From Clostridia bacterium (lineage in GTDB: Bacteria > Bacillota > Clostridia > Christensenellales > UBA1242), in contig JAEDFU010000002.1 of NCBI GenBank assembly GCA_016297915.1, forward strand, positions 1 through 64,000: 64,000 nt of DNA, given 5' to 3'. The notes beneath the pieces are model-generated. The model saw only the letters and a list, made by a program, of their open reading frames with translations, did no database searches and was not told the origin of the DNA. Below, in pieces: positions 16,524 through 25,833 of this stretch. The position numbers were made by a program, and so were the translations under genes. Numbering within the stretch: position 1 is the first letter of the stretch; every line of letters starts with the position of its first letter.

Positions 16524-17903
16524 TTAGAAATTACAGTTTTTTGGAGTTCTAGGGAAAGGAAGAACATCACGAATATTGGAAGCTCCAGTAACATACATAA
16601 TAAATCTATCAAAGCCCATGCCAAATCCACTGTGTTTAACAGAGCCAAATTTACGCAAGTTTAGATACCACCAGTAGTCCTCTTCGTTTAAGCCTAACTC
16701 GTGTATTCTATTTAGCAAGACATCGTAGTTTTCTTCTCTTTCGCTTGCACCACACAACTCTCCAATGCCCGGAACTAACAAGTCGGTCGCTTTGACAGTT
16801 TTGCCGTCCTCATTGAGTTTCATGTAAAAAGCTTTGATTTCCTTTGGATAATTATAAACAAAGACTGGTCTTTTGTAAATCTTTTCTGTAAGGAACTTTT
16901 CGTGCTCAGTTTGAATATCTGACCCCCACGAGACTTTGTATTCAAATTCGCTGTTATGTTTTTCAAGTTCGGCGATTGCATCGGTATATGATACTCTTGC
17001 AAAGTCGCTTGTGGCAACATGTTTAAGTTTGTCAATAAGTCCGTGTTCAACAAAACTATCAAAGAACTTAAGTTCGTCACTGCATTTGTCAAATAGATAA
17101 TTAATAACGCTCTTGACCATGCCTTCCATCACATCCATGTCATCTTCAAGTTCAGCAAAAGCCATTTCTGGTTCTATATGCCAAAACTCGTTTACATGCT
17201 TAACAGTGTTGCTATTTTCTGCTCTAAATGATGGTCCAAAAGTATAGATGTTTCCCATTGCCAAAGCAAAAGCTTCACCTTCAAGTTGACACGATGGAGA
17301 CAAGTAGACTTTTTTGCCAAACAACTCGTCTTCTGGCTTTAATTTTTTGCCAGCGTATATATCCTGAGTACTAACTTTGAATAATTCCCCAGCACCCTCA
17401 CAGTCTGATGATGTAAGTAGTGGAGCGTGAACATAAACAAATCCAAGACTATTAAAGTAACTATGCAAAGCATATGCCGCTTCGCTTCTTACTCTAAATA
17501 TTGCATTGAACAGATTAGTCCTTGGTCTAAGATATGCTTGTTCTCTCAAAAACTCTAGTGAATGACCTTTCTTTTGGAGAGGGTATGAACTATCTGTAGC
17601 ACAAATAATTTCGATGTTTGTAGCCTTGATTTCGTATGGCTGTTTTGCCTCTGGAGTGACTACAACTGTTCCCTCAACTTTGATAGAAGAGCCTGCGTTC
17701 AACTTGGCGATAGTGTCGTAGTTATTTATAATTCCTACCTCAAAAACTATCTGTGCGCCTTTGAAACTTGTTCCGTCGTTTAAATCTATAAATCCAAAAT
17801 TTTTGACATCTCTAACGCTCCTTGCCCAACCGGCAACAGTAACGCTCTTTCCGTCCAAATCCTTGTAGGTCTTATTTAATTTTGCTAAATCTAATTTTTT
17901 CAT
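16524..17903 (-). CDS. asnS: Asparaginyl-tRNA synthetase
   Basis: Class IIb synthetase charging tRNA-Asn with asparagine; 459 residues, typical length. N-terminal OB-fold anticodon-binding domain (KSVTVAGWARSVRDVKNFGFIDL, ~15-100). The catalytic core has motif 1 region (FRVRSEAAYALHSYF), the AsnRS signature SSDCEGAGELF, motif 2 (GPSFRAENS...HVNEFWHIEPEM) and motif 3 (GMGFDRFIMYVTG), ending RTPKNCNF as AsnRS rather than AspRS proteins do. I use ATG 17903, which has GGAGACATT before it; the longer open frame begins inside the promoter region. Having AsnRS implies direct rather than transamidation-only Asn-tRNA formation. Confidence 0.96.
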   Translation of the reverse strand: MKKLDLAKLNKTYKDLDGKSVTVAGWARSVRDVKNFGFIDLNDGTSFKGAQIVFEVGIINNYDTIAKLNAGSSIKVEGTVVVTPEAKQPYEIKATNIEIICATDSSYPLQKKGHSLEFLREQAYLRPRTNLFNAIFRVRSEAAYALHSYFNSLGFVYVHAPLLTSSDCEGAGELFKVSTQDIYAGKKLKPEDELFGKKVYLSPSCQLEGEAFALAMGNIYTFGPSFRAENSNTVKHVNEFWHIEPEMAFAELEDDMDVMEGMVKSVINYLFDKCSDELKFFDSFVEHGLIDKLKHVATSDFARVSYTDAIAELEKHNSEFEYKVSWGSDIQTEHEKFLTEKIYKRPVFVYNYPKEIKAFYMKLNEDGKTVKATDLLVPGIGELCGASEREENYDVLLNRIHELGLNEEDYWWYLNLRKFGSVKHSGFGMGFDRFIMYVTGASNIRDVLPFPRTPKNCNF

Positions 17904-17998
17904 AATGTCTCCTGAGTAATTACATGTAAGTATATAACATTTTTGCGACATTTGCAAATATTTTTGTTATTTTAAATAATGTAAGTTATTCAAATTAA

Positions 17999-18027
17999 TT
18001 GACAATTTTTCCAAAAAAAATTAATCT
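17999..18027 (+). promoter_or_regulatory. Promoter of enoate reductase-AcnX operon
   Basis: TTGACA at 17999-18004, 17-bp spacer, TAATCT at 18022-18027. It is followed 20 bases later by TTAGGAG and ATG 18060. The same TTGACA-17-TAATCT form recurs upstream of licD. Confidence 0.7.
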
Positions 18028-18059
18028 TAGAGTGTAAAACTAAATTTAGGAGAATATCT

Positions 18060-20108
18060 ATGGAAAAAAAATACGAACCTCTGTTTACTCCGTGGAAAAT
18101 TGGCAATGTTGAAATCAAAAACAGAATAGTTATGTGTCCTATGGGTGGAACATCACTTTTTGGTTGGATGGAGCGTAACCACTTTGATCGTGAGGCGGCA
18201 GATTTCTTTATTGAAAAAGCCAAAAACAATGTTGGGTTAATAATTCCTGGCATCGCACCTTTGAGAGATACAATGCTTGGGCGTTGGCTCTATCAAAACA
18301 AAAGAATGTTCAAAGAACTCAAAGAATACATGAAGGAAATCCACAAATATGGTGCAAAACTTTTTGTACAATTGACTGCAGGCTTTGGAAGATCTTTTGC
18401 AATAACCAATCCACTAGTTCCTTTTTTGAAAAATAAGTTTTTGGGAGCGCTAATTAAGCCGATTATTGATATCAGCTATATTTGTGCATCTCCTAGTGAA
18501 ATCACTTCAAGATGGGCAGAGGGTGTTAAGTGCAGAGCACTCACTTCCAAAGAAATCAAACACATGATATTCGCATTTGCCGAAACTTCAAGAATGCTCA
18601 AAGAGGCAGGTGTTGACGGCGTTGAAGTTCATGCTGTTCATGAGGGCTATCTTATTGACCAATTTACACTCAAATACACCAATCATCGTACAGATGAGTA
18701 CGGCGGAAGTTTTGAGAACAGATATCGTTTCCCAGTAGAGATTGTCAAGGCAATCAAAGAGGCGTGTGGAGAGGACTTCCCAGTATCCCTTAGATATTCA
18801 GTTGTAAGCAAGACCAAAGGATTGTGCGAAGGTGCAGTTCCTGGTGAAAAATACAAAGAAGTCGGCAGAGACATGGCTGAGAGCGAAAAGGCTGCCAAGT
18901 ACTTGGAGGACGCAGGTTATGATATGCTCAACTGCGACAATGGTACTTATGATGCTTGGTATTGGGCTCATCCACCAGCTTATATGCCAACAAACTGCAA
19001 TTTGGAAGATGTTTCCCATATTAAACAGTTTGTAAGTATTCCAGTTGTTTGTGCTGGAAGAATGACACCAGATATTGGTGCTAAGGCTATCAAGGAAAAG
19101 AAAATTGACGCTATGGGTGTTGCTAGACAATTTCTAGTAGACGGCACTTGGGTTACAAAACTTATGGAAGGCAAGGAGGAAGATATCCAACCTTGTATTT
19201 GCTGTCACAATGGTTGTTTTGCAATGGCACATTACAAAGGCGTTGCCAATGATGAGAGCCTCCATGAGGCAAAACACATGGCTAGATGTGCACTTAACCC
19301 AATCACTATGAATGGCGGAAGATATATAATCAAACCTGCCAAAAAAGCCAAAAAAGTAGCCGTAATTGGTGGCGGAATTGGTGGCATGGAATGTGCAAGA
19401 ATACTAACTCTTAGAGGACATAATGTAACTATTTACGAAAAAACTGGCGTTCTTGGCGGAGTATTTATTCCAGCATCCAACTTTGACTTCAAGGAAAATG
19501 ACAAAAGATTGATTGATTGGTATCGCAAACAAATCAAAGATCTCAAAATCAAGGTTAAACTTAACACTGAAATCACTGATGTAACCAAACTCGACGCTGA
19601 CGAAATAGTAGTCGCCACTGGTGCAAGAGCAAGAAAATTAAAAATGGCAAATGCAGATAGATGTATTGATGCTGTGGATTATCTAAACGGCAGAGAAGTC
19701 GGCGAGAATGTAGTAATAATCGGTGGCGGTCTTACTGGTTGTGAGATTGCATACGACTTGTTCCTCAAAGGCAAAAAGCCAGTCATAGTTGAAGCAAAAC
19801 AAGACTTGATGGCTGTTAGGGGATTGTGTCTTGCTAACTCATCATATTTGAGAGATTACTTCAAGACATACAAAGTGCCAGTTTATCTAAATAGTTCTGT
19901 TAGCGAGATTTTGGATAAAAAAGTTGTTGTTTCAAATGCTGAGGGTAGCAAAAAGATTAATGCAGACGATATTATCCTTGCTATCGGATACAATCCAAAT
20001 CCAATCGTTGCTAAGGGCAAAAATATTCATGTCGTTGGTGATGCGTATAGCGTAGGCAATCTAAGAACAGTTGTTTGGCGTGCCTGGGAAGTTGCCGAAC
20101 AAATCTAA
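18060..20108 (+). CDS. 2-enoate reductase-like FMN/Fe-S/FAD oxidoreductase
   Basis: 682-residue member of the old-yellow-enzyme/2,4-dienoyl-CoA reductase/2-enoate reductase family (BaiCD, FldZ relatives), which use NAD(P)H to reduce activated C=C bonds. Residues 1-365 are an FMN TIM barrel (HAVHEGYLIDQF, TDEYGGSFENRYR). Cysteines C379-C382-C386 and C410 match the [4Fe-4S] site. From ~430 an FAD/NAD(P)-binding half begins with GGGIGGMECARIL, a second dinucleotide motif GGGLTGCEIAYD lies at ~560, and a VVGDA-type FAD motif is near the end. TTAGGAG precedes ATG. The gene is followed 19 bases later by both aconitase X subunits, suggesting it reduces the unsaturated product of that dehydratase; this coupling is inference. 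Confidence 0.9.
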   Translation: MEKKYEPLFTPWKIGNVEIKNRIVMCPMGGTSLFGWMERNHFDREAADFFIEKAKNNVGLIIPGIAPLRDTMLGRWLYQNKRMFKELKEYMKEIHKYGAKLFVQLTAGFGRSFAITNPLVPFLKNKFLGALIKPIIDISYICASPSEITSRWAEGVKCRALTSKEIKHMIFAFAETSRMLKEAGVDGVEVHAVHEGYLIDQFTLKYTNHRTDEYGGSFENRYRFPVEIVKAIKEACGEDFPVSLRYSVVSKTKGLCEGAVPGEKYKEVGRDMAESEKAAKYLEDAGYDMLNCDNGTYDAWYWAHPPAYMPTNCNLEDVSHIKQFVSIPVVCAGRMTPDIGAKAIKEKKIDAMGVARQFLVDGTWVTKLMEGKEEDIQPCICCHNGCFAMAHYKGVANDESLHEAKHMARCALNPITMNGGRYIIKPAKKAKKVAVIGGGIGGMECARILTLRGHNVTIYEKTGVLGGVFIPASNFDFKENDKRLIDWYRKQIKDLKIKVKLNTEITDVTKLDADEIVVATGARARKLKMANADRCIDAVDYLNGREVGENVVIIGGGLTGCEIAYDLFLKGKKPVIVEAKQDLMAVRGLCLANSSYLRDYFKTYKVPVYLNSSVSEILDKKVVVSNAEGSKKINADDIILAIGYNPNPIVAKGKNIHVVGDAYSVGNLRTVVWRAWEVAEQI

Positions 20109-20127
20109 TTAAGGGGTAAATTTATAT

Positions 20128-21402
20128 ATGAAATTAACACAAGAAGAAAAAGATATCCTTGCTGGCAAGCAAGGAGAAACAATGGCAAAGATTTTGAAGA
20201 CCGTTGTTGACTTTGGTGATGTTTTTGGAGCAAACAAGCTTGTTCCAATTACTCACGCTAGCCACTTTGTAACATCTTTTGGTATTGGACTACTTAAGCC
20301 ATTGTTTAGAACAATGGACGAGATTATTGATGCTGGAATTAAGACCAAAGAGCCTTTTACAGTTGACCCAAGACCAATAGATTATGCCAATGTAAAATGC
20401 AATTTGCTCAACAAATTAGTATTTAGCAAAATCATGTACAAAGAACAAAAAAGATACGAGGAACAACTCAAAAAGATTGGACTAAAGGATGACAAGAGTT
20501 TTACTTGTACTTGCTACTTTGAGGAAGTAGGTAATTTGCCAAAGAAAGGAGATATCTTGGGCTGGGCAGAGAGTTCGGCTGTAGTTTATGCAAACTCTGT
20601 AATTGGTGCAAGATGCAATCGTAATAGCGGAATGTTGGATTTGTTTTCCGCAATAATTGGCAAAGTCCCAGAATTTGGACTTCTTACTGACGAGGGCAGA
20701 AAGGCTGACTGGATTATAGACATCCAAACAAGCAAGTTGCCTGAGGCACAAATCTTGGGTAGTGCAATTGGTCTTAAGGTTATGGAGGATGTTCCTTATG
20801 TCAAAGGTCTAGACAGATTTTTGGGTAACGAACTTACTGATGATGTCAAAGGTTATCTTAAGGACTTTGGTGCAGCTACAGCATCTAATGGTGCTGTTGG
20901 ACTATATCATATTGATGGTCTTACTCCAGAGGCAAAAGAACTTGGCAAAAAGTTGATAAAAAAAGACGCAAAAGTATATACAATTACAGACAAGGAACTT
21001 GAAAAAGTATACAAGTCCTATCCTGTGCTTTGGAAAAATGTCAATGCAAAACCTACTCTATGCTTTATCGGTTGTCCACATCTTAGCAGAACACAATTGG
21101 AGCACTGGGCAAAAGATATACTAAGTGGTCTCAAAAATACTGGTCGCAAAAAAGTTACTGTCAAGACAATCTTGACAACTAGCCCACAAATTGCAGATAA
21201 GTTTAGAGAGACAGAATTATGCAAGGAACTTTACAGAGCAGGAGTTAAGGTAAGTAGTATTTGTCCACTTATGTATACAAACAATCCTCTTGCAGGCAAA
21301 AAACCTATTATTACATGCTCTAACAAGTTGCGTACATACTCTTCGTCAAGATTTTATAAGTCAGACGATATTCTCAAAATAATCACTGGAGGTAATAAAT
21401 AA
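20128..21402 (+). CDS. Aconitase X large (catalytic) subunit
   Basis: 424 residues, AcnX/DUF521 family. Characterised members are Fe-S dehydratases: cis-3-hydroxy-L-proline dehydratase in bacteria and mevalonate 5-phosphate dehydratase in archaea. Family features: N-terminal KLTQEEKDILAGKQGE, ITHASHF, and late cysteines in FIGCPHLS (~312), SSICPL (~380) and ITCSNKLR (~399), which I take as candidate cluster ligands. The stop overlaps the small-subunit start by one base (TAATG). Which substrate it uses cannot be read from sequence; the operon has no proline racemase or pyrroline-carboxylate reductase, and no mevalonate gene. Confidence 0.88.
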   Translation: MKLTQEEKDILAGKQGETMAKILKTVVDFGDVFGANKLVPITHASHFVTSFGIGLLKPLFRTMDEIIDAGIKTKEPFTVDPRPIDYANVKCNLLNKLVFSKIMYKEQKRYEEQLKKIGLKDDKSFTCTCYFEEVGNLPKKGDILGWAESSAVVYANSVIGARCNRNSGMLDLFSAIIGKVPEFGLLTDEGRKADWIIDIQTSKLPEAQILGSAIGLKVMEDVPYVKGLDRFLGNELTDDVKGYLKDFGAATASNGAVGLYHIDGLTPEAKELGKKLIKKDAKVYTITDKELEKVYKSYPVLWKNVNAKPTLCFIGCPHLSRTQLEHWAKDILSGLKNTGRKKVTVKTILTTSPQIADKFRETELCKELYRAGVKVSSICPLMYTNNPLAGKKPIITCSNKLRTYSSSRFYKSDDILKIITGGNK

Positions 21403-21854
21403 TGAAAAAATTTGAAGGTCGAGTTATTGCAAACGGTGAATTAACTGGAGAGGCTATTGTTAGTAGACAGGGTGTTAATACTCTAGCAACTTTTCAAAAG
21501 AGTGCACTAAAAAACGCAAAAAAAGTTATAAGTTCTGATCAAAACAATCCAGACTTGTACAAAAAATGTCTAACTGGCAAAATTTTGTGTTTGCCTAAGA
21601 CAATAGGTTCTACAACAGGCGGACTTGTAATACAAACAATTTGTTCTATGGGCATCAATCCAAGCGCAATGCTATTTAGCGAGAGTATTGATAGTCTAGC
21701 TGCATCCGGAATAATCCTTGCTCGTAACTGGGAAAATAGTCCAATTATTGCAATTGACAATTTGGGTGAAAAATTCCTAAAATATGTTCAAACTGGTGAC
21801 AAAATTGAAATCAAAAACGACGGAACGGTAATTGTAACCAAAGCAAATGAATAA
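21402..21854 (+). CDS. Aconitase X small subunit (DUF126)
   Basis: 150-residue swivelling domain subunit that completes the AcnX active site. Family segments seen: an N-terminal G-E-(A/L)-V strand (TGEAIVSRQGV), the substrate-loop region LCLPKTIGSTTGGLV at ~64-78, and IIAIDNLGEKF with a GD-KIEI... C-terminal strand. ATG overlaps the large-subunit stop, with GGAGGT just upstream, so the two are translated as a pair. Separate subunits, rather than a fused chain, are one of the known AcnX layouts. Confidence 0.88.
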   Translation: MKKFEGRVIANGELTGEAIVSRQGVNTLATFQKSALKNAKKVISSDQNNPDLYKKCLTGKILCLPKTIGSTTGGLVIQTICSMGINPSAMLFSESIDSLAASGIILARNWENSPIIAIDNLGEKFLKYVQTGDKIEIKNDGTVIVTKANE

Positions 21855-21917
21855 GAAAAAAACCACGGAATATGATGTATCTCAAATTGAGATTACTCAT
21901 ATATCGTGGTTTTTTTG
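21855..21917. terminator. Bidirectional terminator AcnX / DapB-like gene
   Basis: AAAAAAACCACG (to 21867) pairs with CGTGGTTTTTTT (21905-21916). The inner sequence also pairs (ATCTCAA/TTGAGAT). Flanking A and T tracts suit both convergent operons. Confidence 0.85.
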
Positions 21918-21930
21918 TGCTAAAATTTAA

Positions 21931-22962
21931 TTAATCAACCAAATAGTTTTCCATAGGGTAGGACATGTATTTGATTTCTTCGAGTTGGTCGCAAGTTACA
22001 TAGCCTGCTGGAGCTTTGAGAAGTGATGGAATTCTATTGACAATAGTTGCGCAAGTATGCTCAACTGTTGCTGGTTTTTCGACTTTGAACTTAACATTTG
22101 GTTCGCCCTCAATCTCCCAGTCACACAAGTCTCCATCGTCTGGTCCATAAACTTTGCCAATTGTTTGCTCTTCGATAGTCATGCCTTGATATGTCTCGAT
22201 TGTTACAACCGACGCCATTCCAATAACTTTGCCTGCAACAATTTCCTTGCCAAGAGTTTCGGAGTAAATATTTTTGTCTGAAGTATAAGGAACATTCTCT
22301 TGTTTGATTGATTTGATAGTTAGTCCCAATTTGGAACAAAGTGCCTCAGATGCGTTCCATGCGTAAGATGGAATAACTTCTTTTGGATGAGCAAGAGTTT
22401 TTTCAAACTCGTCAACTGTAAGGTCGCAACCATGAACTTTGGCTAGTGCCAAGCCGTATTCGTCAACATTGTATGAGTATGCACCTTTGATTTTTTTGAT
22501 GCTATTGCATCCGCCAGCAACCATTCCAACAAAGTTAATCCAATAGATGTCTTGCATACCGCTACCAGTGATTGTGCAGTCGTTTTCTTTGGCAATTGCA
22601 TCAAGACGATTGATAAGCTTAGATGCAGTTGTATTAGGATAGATTGCTTCCTCACAGGTTGTTATAACATTAATGCCTCTTTCAACACATTTTTCAACAT
22701 GTGGATAGATTTCGTCTACAAGCGAGAATAGTGTAACGATTGCAACATCTGCATCGCAATTGTCTAGTACTTCGTCTGCATTTTTTGAAATCTTAACGCC
22801 AAGTTTTAGTCCAAGTCCTGCAAAATCGCCAACATCCATGCCAATAATGTCTGGGTTTACATCAATTGCTCCTACAATCTCTGCGCCGTGTTCGTGTAGA
22901 TAACGCAAAATGTATTTTGCCATTTTGCCACATCCATATTGTACAACTTTAATTTTTCTCAT
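21931..22962 (-). CDS. DapB-like NAD(P)-dependent dehydrogenase (diaminopentanoate dehydrogenase-like)
   Basis: 343 residues. N-terminal Rossmann fold (VVQYGCGKMAKYILRYL, then IDVNPDIIG, and VIVTLFS-type strand). The C-terminal catalytic half resembles dihydrodipicolinate reductase-related proteins, in particular clostridial 2,4-diaminopentanoate dehydrogenase (Ord) of ornithine fermentation, in length and in the motif GSGMQDIYW. None of the other ornithine-degradation genes (oraE/S, ortA/B) are present here, so substrate is open. ATG 22962 has AAGGAG seven bases upstream. It converges on the AcnX operon and shares its terminator. Confidence 0.7.
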   Translation of the reverse strand: MRKIKVVQYGCGKMAKYILRYLHEHGAEIVGAIDVNPDIIGMDVGDFAGLGLKLGVKISKNADEVLDNCDADVAIVTLFSLVDEIYPHVEKCVERGINVITTCEEAIYPNTTASKLINRLDAIAKENDCTITGSGMQDIYWINFVGMVAGGCNSIKKIKGAYSYNVDEYGLALAKVHGCDLTVDEFEKTLAHPKEVIPSYAWNASEALCSKLGLTIKSIKQENVPYTSDKNIYSETLGKEIVAGKVIGMASVVTIETYQGMTIEEQTIGKVYGPDDGDLCDWEIEGEPNVKFKVEKPATVEHTCATIVNRIPSLLKAPAGYVTCDQLEEIKYMSYPMENYLVD

Positions 22963-23046
22963 ATCATTCTCCTTATATTTGATTTTATACTTTCATTATA
23001 ACTGCTTTAAAAATTATTGACAAGCAATCTAAAATACATTCGCATC

Positions 23047-23112
23047 AAAAAAAACACAAACTTTTTCCAAAACATTCTTGTAGTTTTTCGAAAAATTTGT
23101 GTGTTTTTTCTT
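23047..23112 (-). terminator. Terminator after valS
   Basis: AAAAAACACAAA (from ~23048) pairs with TTTGTGTGTTTTTT (to ~23111), with an extra internal AAAAA/TTTTT pairing. Read on the minus strand it follows the valS stop by ~50 bases and ends in T8. Confidence 0.75.
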
Positions 23113-23163
23113 ACAATATTTCAAAAATTTGCATAAATTTACTGATTGTGGTTTTATTTAAAA

Positions 23164-25587
23164 CTAGTTTTGAGCAGGCTCGTCTGGGATGATTTCGCCA
23201 ATTGTGACATCGAGTGTATCACTATCTTGATAGTTAATTTCGTTTATGGAACAAACGGCCTTAATATCTACTTCGGCAAGTTTCAAAAAGTCATTTATGT
23301 TCGAAGAGATTGTGATGTCTTTGATAAATGTCTTAAGAGATACTTTGTTAACAGACTTAAATTGTCTTACAAGAGTTACAATATCTACAACTTTGTCTCC
23401 GCCAGCAATTACCGAATTGTCTATGTCTTGACCAAGGTTTAGATAACCAGAAATATGGATTGATTTTTGGCTTTCTTTTTGGGCGTAGTAATCCATATAA
23501 ATTTCCTCAGTTATATGTGGCAAAACTGGTGCAAACATCTTAAGAAGTCCAAGCAAAACATGATAACAAGCGTATTTTGCAGACTCACATTTGTCCTCGC
23601 CATATACATCTGGATTGTATAGTCTACGCTTGACAATCTCGACATAGTTATCGCAAAAGTTCCAGAAGAACTTTTCTAGTTCATTTAGTGCAAGAGCAAT
23701 CTCGTATCTATCCAAAAACTTATTGAATCTAACATACAAGTCTTTGTATTTTTCGATAATCCATTTGTCCATTATCTCAAGATTAATCTGTCTTGGAGTG
23801 TAGTCCTCCAAGAAAGACAATACAAATTTGCTTACATTCCAAATCTTGTTTACAAGTTTTTTGCCGTTTTCAAATTCAGCAAAACTAAATGCAGTATCTT
23901 TGCCAAGAGTTAAGCTATTTGCCCAGTATCTAGTTACATCTGCTGAGTAATTTTTGATAATGTCCTGAGGTGTGTTTTTGCTGTTGCCTTTGGATTTGGC
24001 AAGTTTAGAGCCGTCCTCACTTGTAACATATCCACTTATCATAAGGTCATTCCATGGAAGTTTGCCAAAGTGATATAGACTCTTGGTGATTGTATAAAAG
24101 TCCCACACACGAATATTGTCGTGAGCGTTTGGTCTTAGTGACATTGGAACCATTGAGTCGTCAAGTCCTTTTTGAGTGCATAGGTCGGTTGAAATTTGTG
24201 GGGTAAGGCTTGAGGTTGCCCAAGTGTCCATTACATCTGATTCAGGAATAAATTCAGAGCATCCACATTCACAAGCGTGAGTTGGTTTGTGTTTAAGGGG
24301 GTCAACTGGCAAGTCTTTTTTGTCAGCAAGAATAACCTTGCCACAGTTTTTGCAGTACCAAACAGGGAAAGGGACACCAAAATATCTTTGACGAGAAATA
24401 CACCAGTTCCATGCTAGATTTTCTACCCAATTTAGATATCTTGCACGCATAGATTGTGGATGCCAGTTAAGTTTGAGTCCGGCGTCGTACAATTCTTGTT
24501 TGTGGCTCAATACATCAATAAACCATTGCTTTTTGACAGCGATTTCGATAGGTGTGCCACATCTGTCGTGAGTAGAAACAGCGTGAGTGATGTTTTCTTG
24601 CTTAATTAGCAAATCGTTTTCTTTGAGTTTATCTATAATTTGAGCTCTTGCGTCACTAATCTTGAGTCCAGCAAATTCTCCAGCTAACTGTGTCATTCTG
24701 CCGTTGTCCGTAAAGCACTTTTTGATTTCTAAGTTATGTTTTCTTTGCCATTCTTTGTCGACAGTGTCACCAAATGTACAACACATAACAACGCCAGAGC
24801 CTTTTTCCAAATCAACAAGGTCATCAGTTAGCACCGGAACTTCAAATCCAAAATATGGAACAACAAGTTTTTTGTCTAGCAAATGCAAGTTCTTTTTGTC
24901 TTTTGGATTGATAAATACGCAAACTACGCCACAAAGCATCTCAGGTCTAGTCGTTGCAACGGTGACATATTCGTCAGTGCCAGAAATATAAAATTTGAGG
25001 TAGTTAAATGTACTCTCAATATCTTTGTCCTCAAGTTCCGATTGAGCACAAGCTGTTTGACACTCGGTGCACCATAGAGCAGGTGCTTCGGAGTGATAAA
25101 TATAGCCTTTGTTGTATAGGTCAATAAAGGATTCTTGCGAAATTTTTTGTGTGCGAGGGGCAATAGAAGAGTAATGAGTTTTTAAGTTGCAACTAAATCC
25201 AGCCTTTTTGTAAAGGTCAAAAAATTCGTCCTCTAGTTTTCTTGTTTCGTCCAAGCAAATATTTACAAAAGTTTCTCTAGGTAGTTCGTAAGCTCTTTTT
25301 TTGATAATCTTTTCTACATATCTCTCGGTTGGAAGACCATTGTCGTCAAATCCGAATGGAAAATATACATTTTCACCTTTCATACGATGATGTCTAGCGA
25401 TAGTCTCAATGTGCATGTATGATGACAAGTGTCCCATGTGAATTTTGCCATTGCATGTTGGAGGAGGGGTATCTATTGAATAAGTAGCCTTTGGGCTATC
25501 CAAATCATATTTATATATATCGTTATCAAACCAATAGTTTTGCCACTTTTCTTCTTTTTCCAAGTAATTGTATTTTTTGTCTAACAT
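23164..25587 (-). CDS. valS: Valyl-tRNA synthetase, archaeal-type
   Basis: Class Ia synthetase, 807 residues. HIGH-box HMGH at 50-53 and KMSKS-box KLAKS near 527. The segment DDNGLPTERYV at ~80-91 and the late Zn-type cluster CKNCG...CECGC preceding DVMDTWATSSLTPQI are signatures of the archaeal/alpha-proteobacterial/actinobacterial ValRS subtype. The usual Bacillota ValRS has GMDHAGIATQ at the equivalent place and a C-terminal coiled coil, both absent here. An editing domain (~150-330) and anticodon-binding helices (~590-760) are present. ATG 25587 has AAAAAAGGA upstream. I found no T-box motif in the 5' region (25588-25750). Confidence 0.93.
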   Translation of the reverse strand: MLDKKYNYLEKEEKWQNYWFDNDIYKYDLDSPKATYSIDTPPPTCNGKIHMGHLSSYMHIETIARHHRMKGENVYFPFGFDDNGLPTERYVEKIIKKRAYELPRETFVNICLDETRKLEDEFFDLYKKAGFSCNLKTHYSSIAPRTQKISQESFIDLYNKGYIYHSEAPALWCTECQTACAQSELEDKDIESTFNYLKFYISGTDEYVTVATTRPEMLCGVVCVFINPKDKKNLHLLDKKLVVPYFGFEVPVLTDDLVDLEKGSGVVMCCTFGDTVDKEWQRKHNLEIKKCFTDNGRMTQLAGEFAGLKISDARAQIIDKLKENDLLIKQENITHAVSTHDRCGTPIEIAVKKQWFIDVLSHKQELYDAGLKLNWHPQSMRARYLNWVENLAWNWCISRQRYFGVPFPVWYCKNCGKVILADKKDLPVDPLKHKPTHACECGCSEFIPESDVMDTWATSSLTPQISTDLCTQKGLDDSMVPMSLRPNAHDNIRVWDFYTITKSLYHFGKLPWNDLMISGYVTSEDGSKLAKSKGNSKNTPQDIIKNYSADVTRYWANSLTLGKDTAFSFAEFENGKKLVNKIWNVSKFVLSFLEDYTPRQINLEIMDKWIIEKYKDLYVRFNKFLDRYEIALALNELEKFFWNFCDNYVEIVKRRLYNPDVYGEDKCESAKYACYHVLLGLLKMFAPVLPHITEEIYMDYYAQKESQKSIHISGYLNLGQDIDNSVIAGGDKVVDIVTLVRQFKSVNKVSLKTFIKDITISSNINDFLKLAEVDIKAVCSINEINYQDSDTLDVTIGEIIPDEPAQN

Positions 25588-25756
25588 AATTAAAATCCTT
25601 TTTTAAAAAATAATGTCAAAAGACTAACATATCTCAAAAAATATTATATATTTTTATGACCACAAAAGCAAGAGAAAATGGCAAAATATTCAAGTTTGGT
25701 GATTGATTTAAAATTGTTGCTTGCAAAAAAATCTTGCGTTTACAAAAAAATTTAAT

Positions 25757-25785
25757 TTGACATTAGTCTAATTTGCCTATAAAAT
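25757..25785 (+). promoter_or_regulatory. Promoter of M60 peptidase gene
   Basis: TTGACA at 25757-25762, 17-bp spacer, TAAAAT at 25780-25785; predicted transcript start ~25792. Confidence 0.7.
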
Positions 25786-25825
25786 ATTTAAGTAAATTTT
25801 GTGGGACTGGCCCTGCTACTTAAAT
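25786..25825 (+). other. Leader hairpin before M60 gene
   Basis: Perfect 9-bp stem ATTTAAGTA (25786-25794) with TACTTAAAT (25817-25825), enclosing a second small stem GGG/CCC (25803-25805/25811-25813). It ends nine bases before the only available start codon, where a ribosome site would be expected and none is seen. Confidence 0.55.
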
Positions 25826-25833
25826 AGTTTTAT

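Noticed and set aside
16458..16664. Plus-strand 68-residue open frame
   Set aside because: Overlaps the terminator and antisense asnS C-terminus; composition is a shadow.
25588..25756. T-box or other riboswitch upstream of valS
   Set aside because: No GGGTGGNACC motif or terminator in the minus-strand 5' region; only AT-rich sequence.
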